The notes under the pieces: generated by a model | Told to the model about the DNA's origin: nothing | Seen by the model: only the letters and a program-made list of their open reading frames with translations | The model's database searches: none | Shown here: positions 23,900 through 35,390 of the stretch, piece by piece | Layout: every line of letters begins with the position of its first letter | How positions within the stretch are numbered: the first letter of the stretch is position 1 | NCBI GenBank assembly: GCA_026122225.1 | Contig: JANEZZ010001959.1 | Location: 753,501 to 817,500, forward strand | Source: Heloderma charlesbogerti | Lineage: Eukaryota > Chordata > Lepidosauria > Squamata > Helodermatidae | Direction: 5' to 3' | DNA: 64,000 nt | Translations under genes and position numbers: made by a program

Positions 23900-24033
23900 A
23901 GCCACCATCATTACCTGCAGTAGCAAGGCAAGGTCCAGAAGCCCTGAACCTACTATCACCAGCCCTTAATAACTGTCATTACAACTCCTTCAAAAGCCAT
24001 GGGGTTACCCAGCACCTTCACATCCATCTTATC
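23900..24033. other. Probable continuation of the interrupted L2 relic
   Basis: Short stretch between the BovB duplication and the next element. It reads on from the L2-like sequence left of the BovB copy and has no coding content. Confidence 0.35.
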
Positions 24034-24758
24034 TAGGGATGTACAAAACTCACTTACCTTTTCGCGGATAGAGTCATGGTGGGGGGGGAGGCGCTCCATC
24101 CCTCCCCCCGGAATCCTCGATGGGGGGGAGGTGATCTGGTGCTCCTCTCCGGAATCCTGCCCATCCAGCTCCCCTCTGTAGCGGCTCTGCGAGCAGCTGG
24201 CCAGGGCCATCCACAGCCGGATTTCTGGCCGCGGACGGGCTGGTGCGGACGCAAATGGCGGCTGCCGTAGTAGCCGCCATTTGTGTCCAGCCAGGCTGCT
24301 GTGATAGGCTATGTAAGTATTTACGTAGCCTATCATGGCTACCCCCCCAAAAAACACTAGCGTACACAAATGGCGTCTACAGCGGCCGCCATTTGCGTTC
24401 CCTATTTTTCACCATTCTAGCCTACGTAAATATTTACGTAGGCTAGAACGGCGAAAAATAGGGAACGCAAATGGCGGCTGCTGTAGCCACCATTTGCATA
24501 CGCTGGCTTTTTGGGGGGGGGTAGCCATGATAGGCTACGTAAATACTTACGTAGCCTATCACAGCTGCAAGGATGGCAATGGCGGCCAACGGAACCGCTA
24601 CCGCCACATCCACCACATCCAGCCCAGGTAAATTCCGTCTCAGGGGGATTCCGCGGGGTGGCGGGGGGGGCAGGAGGCCATTCCGCCATGGATTCCAGGG
24701 GTGGTTCTTTAGAATCCAGCCTCCCTGGAATCCATGGCGGAATTCTCTGCCATCCCTA
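24034..24758. mobile_element. Nested-palindrome hAT-like non-autonomous element, copy 1
   Basis: A 725-bp element. Termini tagggatgtacaaaac and ctctgccatcccta form short inverted repeats. The 8-bp flanks atcttatc and attttgtc match 6/8 (two transitions), consistent with a hAT duplication. The interior holds three hairpins built on TACGTA cores: 24301-24337, 24417-24448 and 24527-24564, with arms like gataggctacgtaa. Between them are repeated caaatggcggc / gccgccatttg blocks in both orientations. The arms near 24390-24480 make a large palindrome around the middle hairpin. Both ends carry an outward-pointing GGTAAGT-like motif. No transposase is encoded; open frames here are chance products of GC-rich inverted repeats. 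Confidence 0.8.
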
Positions 24759-25300
24759 ATTTTGTCTGAACTCAACTTTAATTTGTTTAATCTTATCTGC
24801 TAGCCCACAACATCTACACCACTAGTTCAGAATCGAGGTGGTTCCTTCTGGATCTTTAGTTAATGAAATGTAGAGGTAGAGGATGGGGAAGTTTCAATGG
24901 GGAAAAATTCTTTCGGTTTTCATTTAATGAAAAACTACCTAATTTGCACTTCCCAAACCAATACACAAACTGAAGCATAGTTTTCCTTCAACTTTTTCAG
25001 TGCTCCAAATTTTGTGCTGCAGTTCGTCAATAAAAAATGCAAACAAAATTATGTATATTAGTGAAAGTTATGTACAGAAATGCATTATATTAGGGAAAAT
25101 TGCTTACAAAAGTTAATATATAAAGCAAAATGGCTTACAAAAATGTATACACTGGGAGAAATTCACACAAAAATGCATACAATTTTTTGTTTAGACTTTT
25201 AAAAAATTGTAAACTGATAGAGAAATGGGACTAAACAAATTTAAGATGAGCAAAATGAGAAACTGTGAGAAACCAAAACTGACAGGTTCATCCGTCCTTA
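24759..25300. mobile_element. Possible further hAT-like relic
   Basis: From about 24870 (gaggatggggaagtttc) to 25298 (gacaggttcatccgtcctta) the ends look like degraded complements of each other. The left terminus at 35391 (tagggatggatgcatctctc) belongs to the same type. Interior is AT-rich without coding capacity. Boundaries are uncertain. Confidence 0.35.
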
Positions 25301-25549
25301 GTAGGTAACATCAGCATATTGAAAGCACCCAACTCTGAAGCTCCAGACGATCTCTCCCAGTGGCTTTGTTTAGCTGTTAAACATCACACTGGCATGGTAT
25401 GCTGTCGGTTGGTGGAAAATCAAAGGTCAGTTCCCATGGTGCTGTGTTAGACAGAACACTGAAATGCCTGGAGTGTCAGCCCAGGCACCTCAAATAAATG
25501 TTGAAGCTGGGCTAAAAGTATGGTATAGACATATACAGGGTGGTGGTTT

Positions 25550-25706
25550 ATCTAAGTCAAAGTTCCATACTCTGATGATGAGCACTGTCTCTCCAAAGCC
25601 TCAAGCAGGTTATTTTTCCAAGGGTTAAGCTGAAGATGCCAGGGATTGAATCTGGGATCTTCTGGATGCAAAGTATGGTCTTCACCACTGAGCTGTGGCT
25701 CCTCTT
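25550..25706 (-). mobile_element. tRNA-derived SINE, 5' part
   Basis: Antisense head of the SINE family at 57.5 kb: ccagggattgaatctgggat (B-box region, complement of ggttcaatccc) and ttcaccactgagctgtggct (A-box region, complement of tagctcagtggt). A ctctccaaagcctcaag block corresponds to the body. The 3' end is missing. Confidence 0.75.
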
Positions 25707-28700
25707 CATTTGGGGAGGGTGCCATTTGCAGTAGAAACGGCCCATGTGCATGGCTTCTGCCCACATGGTTGCAGCGTTCGCATGCAGTCCCCAGCCATGT
25801 GGGATGTAATTACAGACATTCTTCTCCAATGTGTGAAGAATACCTCAGTCAGTAAGGTGTCCAGAAATTGTAAGGCAGCCATGTAAAATGTGGTCTCTCT
25901 GACCTTTTTGTCTTTAGAGTACCTTGTGCATGTCTGTGACAGCTATATCTTCACTCTCTGTTAACAGAGGCTCTGTGTCCAACATGAAATAGCAAATCCA
26001 ACATCTGCCCTGCCAGTCACATTTGTTGGAGCAGATCAAGATTCTTATGGAATCCAAGTAGACCCAAGGCCTGCTTTAAATAGCATGGAGAGGATAATCA
26101 CATCACCTTGTACTTTGCATTATGTAGGAGTTATGGTGCCTGTGCACTGCAGCCAGATGTTTTAAAGTATCTGCCTCCATTTTATCCACTCTGTTACCTT
26201 TCCTGATATCCTGATTGTACATTTCTGCCTAAGCGTCATTTCTATCCATCACTTCTTTGACACTCAGAATCAAACTCCTCTTTGCATGCTAAGCTTTTTG
26301 AAAGCTGGTCTGGTGTTGAATTCAACATTTTTTTTAAACTTACTGAAGAAGCACAGATGTTCTGGCATCTCCCATCTATAGGCCTTGCAAATATCAGGTT
26401 TGTTTGGCAAGGCTCTCACATTATTATTCCCCCCCCCACTATAATCTAATTTCATTTTGAAGGCACTTCAGGAGAAAACATCTTGATGATTCGTGACCTT
26501 GTAGATGCTTATGATGAATTGGGCTACCCCACCACAGTGAAAAACTCAAGTCTGTTCTTTTCTTGTTGAACCTCTTCACAACGCTGAGTTCCACGGAGAT
26601 TAATAATATAAGGTGAATGGGTATATCTACACTACAAATTCAAACTGGTTTAACAAGGAGCCGTGGGAATTATGAGGTGGGTGGGAAGATAGAAATACTA
26701 AAAAAAGGAATTTTAAGCACCCCCCCAAACAAGAATGCCTAGGCTTCTTTAGGGGAAATCATGAAAGTTCTAAGTTTGAAGTGTAGATATTCCCAAAGTC
26801 ACTTTGCAGATCATCCTACCATTCTTGGCTAATCATGTATAACTGTTATTTGTATATTTGAATATTTATAAGCTACCCTTTATCAAAAGATATCAAGGCA
26901 GTGTACAATAATTATATATTTTTAAAAAGTCACACAACCACAAAGTGCAATTAAACAATAACATAAAGCCATAAAAGACCATTAAATGGCACTAAACTTT
27001 TGCTTGTCTTTTTAATAGCAAAGACACTACCAATAGTTATTAAGGCACTCTTGAAAAGTTTCAGCTGTGTAAGTGCTGTGTAACTTATTCATGGACAATG
27101 TTCGCAAATGCTTTGCATGCATCTGGCTGCTGCATCACAAGTCTGAATTTATAACTGTCAAGACTCTCCCTCTTGTTTTATAATGTTTAAAAGATGAATT
27201 AAACACATCCCCATAAATCTAACCTCATGAGAATTCCCCCAAAATTCTTAAAAGTTTTCATATGAGGCAACTTGTGCTAACTCCCATTTGAACAGAACAT
27301 GCACTAGAATGGATATATAAAATGGAAACATACCTTCAACTAAAAAAAGAAAAATCACATTGCAAATTCCTAACAGTTGCCTCCTAGAGGATATTATTCC
27401 AAAAAAACCCCACCCCCGACCCACACCATTATTTTGTCTTTATTTGCTTATTGTTCTGGAGCTTCAGATGGAATTTAATTCCAGTTTCGCCTACGTTTAA
27501 ATAGTGTTATTAACCATAATGGTTGTTAAAACCCAGCCCCTCTTCTGTTTTGTCTGTATCAGTGCAGATTAGCCAGCTCTGGGAAGTTAGCAATTTAGAT
27601 GCATAATTTATTTTTAAGTTAAACAAACACTTAAAAGAGAGAAACAATAGGGAATAAAATGTTTTGATTTTGCTCTTGCTCTGGTGGAAAATTACAAGTT
27701 GGAAATCTTTCTAACAAATAAATATTTTTAAAATGCATGCATGAGAGATATGTATGTTCTATGTACTGGCCAACATGTAAGAGTGAAAGAGGAGAAAATA
27801 TGTCAGATTCTCTCTCTCTCCCCCCCGCCCCCTGCCCCCAGGGTGTGTAGATGGAAGGATGGGGAAATGGCAAAGGATGACATGATGGTCCATCATTCTT
27901 TGGATGCTCTACTTGAACTAAACCTCTCTGGTTTGCCTTGTGGCATGACTTTTAAGGAACACGAGCCCGAATTCCCTTTGAGCCCATGGAACTAGCTGCA
28001 CAGGTTTGGGGGGTGGGGGAAGGAATCCCAGGCTTTGTGTTTACATAAAAAAGGACAATAACTTTTAACTTCTATTGTTTATTAGTACTTGAATGATGGG
28101 GACTAGCTCTCTGGGGGATGTTCTCATCATGGCTACTGCCAGCTTTCTGGAGTACACTCTTATTTGGTTAGGGCTTGCCTCTGTACCTTATCAATATCTG
28201 AATACCAAGTATTCGAACCTGAACATTAACACAATCCCGTGTTCCATTTTGCTATCACAACATAGTATCTGTAGGTTACTTGTATTTGTCATCTCAGGTT
28301 AATGTACCCCTCTGCACCTGCATACTGAATTATCTTTTGAATATTATTATTATTACACTTAAACTGATGGTATAAAGTAAATGATGTAGGCAGTGATCCT
28401 AAGCACACTTGCTTGGAAGAAAGGCTTCTGTAAAAGTATTTAGAATTTGACCATAGATAAACAATGTACCGGCCCTTAAATGGAAATGTTTGGTATTCTC
28501 CAATACTGTAGTCAGTTATAGTGCTACGAACGTTACTTGCTAATTTGATATCAGCTGCTGGTATGATTAGGTTTTCTTTCTCAGTGTCTAGACCCTCTTA
28601 CACAGTAGGACCTTTATCATTTCAGCTTTAATGATTAAGAAAAATGGATGGTTATTGGATTTTGCTGTGTATATTCTACATGGAAATCTCAGTAAACAAG

Positions 28701-29034
28701 AGTACCATTTATTTAATTTGTAGCCATTCACCAGGCCATAGGCTGAACAAGGGAGAGGGCATTATGTTCACCTTACCTATTAATATTACTTTTGTTCAAT
28801 ATGGTGAATTCTATTACATGCCACAGCTTCTGCTAATATTAACATTGCCAATAATGGCGGAGTTCTTCTTTTGAGACATTCATTTTCAAAGAACCAGGAT
28901 ATTATTACCTTTGTTGACCTATTATGGCATTGGCAATATTTCCACTGGTATAGCTGATTGGAGCTATAACGCAGTGTCCTATGTTCCTAACTAAGCTCAT
29001 GGTGGGGTCAATTTGCACAAATACTTTTAGGGTG
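25707..29034. other. Unique AT-rich sequence, nothing recognised
   Basis: About 3.3 kb without a recognisable exon, LINE, SINE or MITE. Short A/T-rich and C-run stretches only (C runs at 26428-26436 and 27820-27840). Confidence 0.45.
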
Positions 29035-29039
29035 CAATC

Positions 29040-29158
29040 CTATGCCTGTTTAGACAGAAAAAAGTCCTACAACTCCCAGCATTCCCCAGCCATTCTGGTT
29101 GTGGAATGCTGGGAGTTGTAGGACTTTTTTTCTCCCTAAACAGGCATAAGATTACACC
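29040..29158. mobile_element. 119-bp palindromic MITE, TTA or TTTTA duplication
   Basis: The left arm gggtgcaatcctatgcctgt pairs with the right arm acaggcataagattacacc, and the arms continue inward through gtcctacaactcccagcatt to a loop near 29098. TTTTA flanks both sides (29035-29039 and 29159-29163), which contains the TTA typical of PIF/Harbinger insertions. It can fold as one long hairpin. Confidence 0.8.
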
Positions 29159-29674
29159 TTTTATCTCATACACACATAATTCCTGCCCCCCCCCCCGAAT
29201 TTATTAAGCTGTCTGCATGCTATCTGATCCAGTGTTGTCATGTACCTGCTGGAGGATTCTTCTTCAGAGGATGACATGGAACCTCCTGAGCTAAACATTG
29301 TGGAGGAGCTGCCTGTGTCTAGGGAGTCAGACCAGGGGGATCTGCAATCCTTGGGGGAAACAGCTGTTGACCCTACCCCTCATAATTTAGCCCCCTCTTG
29401 GACTCAAAAGTGGACACCAAGTGGACACCTAGCTCCAAGGACCGCAGGCATCTAAAGGCTCAGGCTCAGCCAGCTTGCTTGAGGAATAAGGGCTCCTCAT
29501 GAGTAAAGGTATTCTTGTGAGAAAGGCTGTGCTCATGAGTAGACTGTTCAGCAGGTGGCTCTGTTGACCTGCAGCTGTGCTCTTGGTGGGGCTGTGATGG
29601 CTCAGGCTTAAGAGCCTTCAGTTCTAGGTATAAGGTGCTGCAGCAATGGCAGTGACCAGTTGTCTACATTTGTT
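29159..29674 (+). other. Unassigned sequence with short acidic open frame
   Basis: A plus-strand frame at 29240-29455 begins LLEDSSSEDDMEPPELN and is Asp/Glu/Ser/Pro-rich. It resembles the low-complexity frames common in LTR-retrotransposon leaders or gag starts, but no zinc knuckle, protease, primer-binding site or paired LTR is visible. Not called as a gene. Confidence 0.3.
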
Positions 29675-30530
29675 TGTTTGTTTGTTCATTTATTGTATTT
29701 CTGTACTGCCCTATAGCTGAAGCTCTCTAGGTAGTTCACAAAAATTAAAAACCATTAGAATACGTTATATAAAGTATAAAACCATTCACAGCTATTTGTT
29801 TTATAAAACAAATAGCTCATACAACAATAACATATATTGAAAACAAATTTAAACAATCAGCCTGAGACAATCAAAGAGACTCCTTATAAGCTGCCAAATG
29901 CTTGAGAGAAGAGGGCAGTTTTAACCTGGTGTCGAAAAGATGATAACGTTGACGCCAGGCAGGCCTCATCAGGGATATTATTCCATAAATGGGGAGCCAT
30001 CACTGACAAGGCCCTCTCCCTTGTTGCCACCCTCCAAGCCTCCCTTGGAGGAGGCTTCTGGAAGAGGGCCCTAGATGCAGAGCACAGTGTATGGGTCGGT
30101 TCATGCCAGGAGAGGCATTCTGTCAGGTAAAGGTGTTCCTATAAAGCCATGTAAGGCGTTATAGGCCAAAACCAGCACTTTGAATTGGGCTCAGAAGTAT
30201 ATAGGCAGCCAGTGCAAGCAGGCCAGAATCAGTATTATATGTTCAGACCTTCTGGTCCCCATTATAAGTCTGGCTGCTGCATTTTGCACAAGCTGCAGCT
30301 TCTGAACCATCTTCAAAGGCAGCCCCATGTGGGGCACATTGCAGTAATCTAACTTGGAGGTTACCACAGCAGAGAGAACTGAAGCCAGGTTATTTCTGTC
30401 CAGATAGCTGGGCCACCAACTGAAGTTGGTAGAAGGCACTTCATGCCACTGAGGCTGCTTGAACCTCAAGTGACAAAGATGGCTGCAGGAGGACCCCCAA
30501 CCTCATTGTTCTCTGATAATTTAGCTCTTC
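29675..30530 (-). pseudogene. L2-type LINE, RT C-terminus and 3' region
   Basis: Antisense LINE fragment. The minus-strand frame 30469-30191 reads VVTSKLDYCNVPHMGLPLKM then VQKLQLVQNAAARLIMGTRR and ends HWLPIYF, the conserved C-terminal end of L2/CR1-group reverse transcriptases. Downstream in element orientation is the 3' region with ttgaattgggctcagaagta, gttttaacctggtgtcgaaa and cactgacaaggccctctccc in their complementary order. Its 3' tail lies near 29675-29700 (tttgtttgtttgttcattta). The endonuclease and most of the RT are missing. The same family is at 6.7 and 21.65 kb. Confidence 0.85.
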
Positions 30531-31068
30531 AGCGGAACTCTGTGTTTGGACTACCTGCTGACCTTGCCTTTGGTACTGATCTGGAGTAAGACCTTGGAGC
30601 TCTGTCCCTGCACCACCACAAATAGGAGAAGTGAATTAGCATTAATTATATGTTTAGTTTCGCGTACAATCGTAGGTTGGTGTTCCAGGTCCCATGGGAT
30701 TTTTTGGTTCTTCCTCTGAGGGTGGAGAGAGAGAGAGAGAGGTCTGCACTTGGAGAGGGAGATCTGAAAAGCGCCACATCTGGTGCTTCTCTGATGTCTG
30801 AACTCTGATGTTAGAGAAGACAAAAAGGAGGAGTTCTGGGACTGCAGGATCCAAAGCCCTTCCATTCCTCAGAACACTCCCCCCCCCCCGGAATGGGGCA
30901 AAAGCTATGATCTAAAGTAGCTATAGATTGACCAACACAAAATGGACAGAAGCAGCTGCTTTGAGATGGGTCAGTGCCATGTTTACTCCTCTCATTTCAC
31001 CATGCAGTTCCTCCCTAGCCTTTGCTTCCCAGACAAGACCAAAGTATTCCAGTTTGGCAAGGCAGACA
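30531..31068. other. Non-genic sequence with (GA)n tract
   Basis: A GA dinucleotide run lies at 30725-30742 and a C-run at 30880-30889. Frames on the minus strand (30551-30865) have no domain. Confidence 0.4.
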
Positions 31069-31475
31069 TTAGGGATGTGCACCCACCACAAGATTCAGTT
31101 CAGACCCTGATCTGGCAATTTTGAAAACAGCCTGATTTGACTTGGACCAATTTGGAGGCCACCCACTTTGGCTTGGCTCCAAATCCAAATCTCAGTTCAG
31201 AAATCCAAATCTTCATGCCTCCCACTGACTATCATTGGAAATCAAGAAATGGCTATGACCATCATCCAGGGCAAGCTGTGGATTGGAGCAGAAAAAGGGT
31301 TGGTGGAGAGAAGATTACTTCTCCTTTTTAAACTCTGGTTGATCTTTAAAACTCCCTCCCTCCACTCAGCAGGAGAAAAAAACAGTTTGATTGAGGAGGG
31401 TGATGGATAGCTGAAGAACCGCCAGAGGAGAAAGAGCTTAGCAGCCTGTCTCTACCTGCTGTTCTTCTTCTCCTA
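31069..31475. mobile_element. Left-end fragment of a hAT-like element
   Basis: Begins tagggatgtgcacccacca, the TAGGGATG terminus type of the hAT-like elements in this window, and continues with a gattcagttcagaccctgat-type interior. No matching right terminus lies before 31475. Confidence 0.4.
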
Positions 31476-31819
31476 GGCTGGATCTACACTTACTGCCTTT
31501 TTTCGCTTCCAATGAGGTTTCACCGCCCACCTTTCACACTACGCAGTACCCGCCTCGAATTGGAACTGGAATTTCCCACTTCCGTGCTCCTGCTTTCAAT
31601 ACTCTAATATCCTGGTATTTCCCCTTAACGTGTTCTGATTTTCCACCTTCGCTACCATATCCAGTCGTAGTCCCCTCCCCTGCCTGTCCATATACGGTGG
31701 TGTTTGTATTTCCCTCCTGTCCAATCACAGCTCTTGATGGCCCTATGTCTTCTTCCAACTACTGATCGCATAGCTTCCTCAGCAGCCCCTGTTTCCTCAG
31801 CAACAAGCAAAGAGCTGGA

Positions 31820-31910
31820 TGTGAGTGCACTTGTCTGATCTTGGAAGCTAAGTGGGGTCAGCCCCAGTCAGTAGTTGGATGGGCAACCGCCTGGGAATCA
31901 GGCTTCCTGC
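31820..31910 (+). pseudogene. 5S rRNA-like segment, left arm
   Basis: Covers about the 3' three-quarters of vertebrate 5S rRNA: tgtctgatcttggaagctaa, then gtagttggatgggcaaccgc, then ctgggaatcaggcttcctgc. The box A region (agctaagtgggg) differs by two bases from the usual agctaagcaggg. The C-box region is nearly intact. The 5' part of 5S is missing and the last bases diverge, so it is not a functional 5S gene. Confidence 0.75.
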
Positions 31911-32262
31911 ACTGAGCAGGGGGTTGTTCTATCCCTTCAAATGAGATTAAGTTTTACCCTCTCCTATCCCCCGCTCCAGATGTTTTTTTTTAAATTAAGG
32001 TGTTATCCTCACAGAATCGGGGCTTCTCCACGATGTTTTTCCCCCTGATTCAGGCATGCTCTTCGAAGATTCAAAGTTGTGAAGCTTCACAGCTTTGAAG
32101 CTTTGAAGATCATGCCTGAATTAGAAAAAAAAAATCACGGAGAAGCCCCGATTCTGCGAGGATAACACCTTAAGTTAAAAAAAAACATCTGGAGCGGGGG
32201 ATAGGAGGGGGTAAAACTTAGATTCATTTGAAGGGATAGAACAACCCCCTGCTCAATGCAGG

Positions 32263-32348
32263 AAGCCTGATTCCCAGGTGGTCGCCCATCCAACTACTGA
32301 CCGGGGCCGACCCCACTTAGCATCCGAGATTAGACAAGCGCGCGCAGG
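32263..32348 (-). pseudogene. 5S rRNA-like segment, right arm (inverted)
   Basis: The complement reads cttgtctaatctcggatgct, then aagtggggtcggccccggtc, then agtagttggatgggcgacca, cctgggaatcaggcttcctg. It is the mirror copy of the left-arm segment and in places is closer to canonical 5S (tctcgg retained). Truncated at the 5' end; non-functional as rRNA. Confidence 0.75.
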
Positions 32349-32509
32349 AAAACAGCACAGTGCTCGACTGTGAACTGAGCTTGAACATTTGATGAAGCAC
32401 TGCAGCGGGGAAAATGGGTGAATGTGAATAATCACGTTTTAATGAGAGAGCATTTAGCCCGACGGGACACCGAATTCATTGCGATGGCAGGTGCAATGTA
32501 GATCGGCCC

Positions 32510-33624
32510 CTAGTCACATCCTGCCCTGGTGGATTTTGGTGGTGGTATTTTTTAAAAATTAACATTTTGTATGGAATATGGTATCCATTTATTGAATTCA
32601 CTAATACTGAGAAGAATACATGACAACATCCTAAGACACATGGAGCTCTAGGGTGTGATCTATTAGGGTGATGAGTGGTAACATTATCTGATAAACTTGC
32701 TTGTACCAGATAGAGATCTTGAACAATCAGAAAGACTGTAAAGAAATTGACTCACATGTGGTGTACCTACATTTGTTACTGTTCATTGTTACTTTGAAAA
32801 AAATCACTAAACAAATAAATAAATGTTTTTTTTTAAAAGACCCACACCGGGGTGAGCCCCTGCTCCATGAAATTCTATATAGCATGTAGCTTGACAAACA
32901 GGAGTAGACCATTGATCTTGGACCCAAATAGGAACCAGAGGTAATTTTTATCTTCAGTTATTTATTTATTTATTTATTTATTCAGTTATTTATTTTCAAT
33001 GGCATAGGTGAGTAGCAGAATGACTTCTTTGTTAAGTGCCTGACCTATCAGTTCTGATTGCTAGAAGCACTTCATCCTAATTAAACACTGTCAGTTTTCT
33101 ACCCTGATTCCTTACTTGCTGAGTATTTCTGTAAATCTTGATTGCAATCCATGCTGAACCAGCGTGCATTCCAAGCTCTGTCTCTCTAGCACAGGTTATT
33201 CATTCTTGCTTTTTTATTATTATCTTTTGGGTGCTGAAACTGTAACTGCAAAGGTCGCCAGAGAGGAGAGTTGTCAAGTGGATAGTATCAGCCACAAGAG
33301 CAGCACATTCCAGTGGCTAAGCTCAAATTAGTAGAAAGCAGGGCCGTTATGGAAGAGGCATATCTAAAAATAAAAATCTCTAGCCCTACTGAAGTCAAGG
33401 GTAGTATCATCCTGGGAACATGTTGTTATAGGTCAGGGTTGTGGAACCTCAGGTATGTGGGCCAAATCCATCCACCTGGGGTCCCAGTCCAGTCCTCCAG
33501 AGTTCCCCAGATGGCCCCATGCCCTTCTGCTGGTCTCACCCCCTTTCCCCGCCCCCTGGCCATTTGGTGGTTTCCTGCCTTTTGTGGAGTTTCCCCCCAT
33601 TCTAAAAGGTTGAAGTGCCTCTCC
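32510..33624. other. Non-genic sequence with (TTTA)n
   Basis: A TTTA microsatellite lies at about 32957-32981. No exon or further repeat family recognised. Confidence 0.4.
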
Positions 33625-33881
33625 TAAGGCTAAGTTCCTGGCAGCAAGAGTGTTGGACTAGGAACTGGGAGATCCGGGTTCTAGTCCCCACTCGGCCATG
33701 GAAGCTCACTGGGTGACTTTGGGCCAGTCACAGGCTCTCAGCCCAACCCACCTCACAGGGTTGTTGTTGTGAGGATAAAATGGAGAGAAGGAGGATAATG
33801 TAAGCCACCTTGGGTTCCTTGCAAGAGGAAAAAAGGTGGGGTATAAATGCAATAAATAAATAAATAAATAAATAAATAAAT
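33625..33881 (+). mobile_element. CORE/MIR-like SINE with L2-type 3' end
   Basis: tRNA-derived head with gtgttggactaggaactggg (A-box region) and ccgggttctagtccc (B box). Then a core with tcactgggtgactttgggcc and agtcacaggctctcag. Then a 3' part with cctcacagggttgttgttgt and gaggataaaatgg, and an AATA-repeat tail. The order matches the MIR/CORE-SINE plan, whose 3' end is shared with L2 LINEs. A more degraded copy lies at 15.47 kb and a head fragment at 44.56 kb. Confidence 0.85.
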
Positions 33882-34199
33882 TTTAAGCTAAAATATGCTG
33901 CTATATTTGGCCGTGCCTCTTTTGTCTTTGGCCCCACCCAACACTGGAATGCAGCTGCTGAGAACTTCTCTGAAATTGAATCCAGCCATTGGGCTGAAAG
34001 CAGTTCGACACTGGCAAAAGTATAAAGCATTATTTAAAAAGAAAAAAAATGGCAGGATGGTGTAAGTGCTTGGTAAACACTGATGTATCTCTTATGATAC
34101 ATGTATTTTTGGCATACAGTGACAGAATTAATGGACAATGTCCACACTTAGCCATTATGTGTTATTAGCTGTGAGGAGTGGATGCTTTAAAAAAATTAT
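33882..34199. other. Non-genic sequence, nothing recognised
   Basis: Short spacer between a SINE tail and a LINE fragment. Confidence 0.35.
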
Positions 34200-34700
34200 T
34201 ATCAGGCATTATTTTTTGACAGCAATGTGAGGGCCAATCAGTCTCTGGAAGCTCCAGATTATCTACCCCAATGGTCTGCTGTGACAGCAGTTGAGGTACA
34301 GGATCTTATTTCCCAACTAAAAAGTAATAAAGCACCTGTAATAGATTTTACACCACCAGAATTATTAAAGTCTAACATCAACTGGTGGGCCCCTTTGCTG
34401 GCTGTGGTATTCACCTATTTTGATTGATCAGGGAAAATCCCTGAGGTGTGGGATACCGCAATAATCATTCCCTTATATAAGAAAGGCCCAAACACTGATC
34501 CAGCAAATTACCACCCAATCAACTTGCTATGTGTAGTTAGCAAATTGTATGCAAAACGCCTACATAACAGATTAACTAACTGAATGAATGAGGAGAATAT
34601 CTTGTCAGATGCACAAGCCGGGTTTAGACAAGGTAGATCAACATTAGATTGTTGCTTGGTTTTGAACCATCTAATTGATAAATATGCAAAACCAACCAAC
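34200..34700 (+). pseudogene. Non-LTR reverse transcriptase fragment, clade uncertain
   Basis: One plus-strand frame from 34227 to about 34700, broken by two in-frame TGA codons, reads as the N-terminal half of a non-LTR RT: LISQLKSNKAPVIDFTPPEL, then IPEVWDTAIIIPLYKKG, NYHPINLLCVVSKLYAK, and DAQAGFRQGRSTLDCCLVLN followed by HLIDKY. These are RT blocks 0-3; the YADD-bearing palm, the endonuclease and both ends are missing. The sequence is clearly different from the BovB/RTE copies in this window. Vingi- or R4-like groups are possible, but I cannot settle this by eye. An accaacc repeat follows the break at 34690. Confidence 0.75.
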
Positions 34701-35390
34701 CAACCAACTCTAAAGGAGCTTTATATGCTGCATGGAGGCCACAATCCTACTGGGATAGGCAGCCGCCTCCGAACTCGGAGGTGACTGCCTATCCAATGCA
34801 GGGCAGGAAAAGCACAGAGGGGATTGTCCCCTCCATGCTTCAGCCGCCCTGCATTTGTAGCTAGACAGCCAATTTTGGGGAGGTGGCTGCTGGACGATAC
34901 ATAGGATGTGTCATACCAGCATTTCCGCCTTCCCTCCCTGGACCCCCCCCCCGGAACACCCCATTTTCACTTCTCCGCGCTCCTTTTCCAAGTGCGGAGC
35001 CGTTATTTACTGGTTGCGGCTGTGCTTAATTCCATCTGAATGGATATGCTCCATATCTGTGTAGCCTAGGCAATGTCAGCATTGGGCAAGTAATCTGTGT
35101 TCTGGCGTCAGGCGAGTATCTGGAGAATATAGTGGTCCTGAGAAAACAGAAGTTGGCTGTCCCTTTCTTAGACAATCATTTTAGGCAATCATTCCCCCCT
35201 TCTAAGGATCAGCAACTAGAATGCCATAAGATAAATCTAGTAACCCTCTTCCAGTTGCAATTCTAGAGAAAAAAATAGGTGAGTAGAAAATTATTTCTAT
35301 TGCAACAGTACTTCCCTAGAATGCAGAACCCTATATATGTCTACTCTGAAGTCCCATTGACTTCAATAGGGCCAGATGTCAGTTCAAGCT
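34701..35390. other. Non-genic sequence with a short inverted repeat
   Basis: At 34753-34796, ggataggcagccgcctccga pairs with a downstream ctcggaggtgactgcctatc, a 44-bp hairpin. It is preceded by a ccacaatcct block like MITE termini seen elsewhere. No element boundaries could be confirmed. Confidence 0.4.

Larger units (their letters stand above)
31476..32509. mobile_element. About 1.03-kb palindromic element with 5S rRNA-derived arms
   Basis: Outer termini ggctggatctacac and tgcaatgtagatcggccc are imperfect inverted repeats, flanked by CTA on both sides (31473-31475 and 32510-32512). The inner 31815-32350 is a long inverted repeat centred near 32085 (arms about 260 bases; for example gataacaccttaa pairs with ttaaggtgttatc). 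Each arm's outer part is 5S rRNA-like: left 31831-31905 has gatcttggaagctaagtggg and ttggatgggcaaccgcctgg; right (complement of 32265-32345) has the same blocks. Those blocks contain the A box, intermediate element and C box of the 5S internal promoter. No protein is encoded. The mode of movement (MITE or 5S-derived SINE inverted inside a MITE) is not settled. Confidence 0.7.

Noticed and set aside
24054..24775. Several 60-137 codon ORFs on both strands
   Set aside because: They fall in the GC-rich inverted repeats of hAT-like copy 1, mirror each other, and have no domain.
31820..32348. Functional 5S rRNA genes
   Set aside because: Both segments lack the 5' part, differ at the 3' end and sit in a palindrome; they are derived copies.
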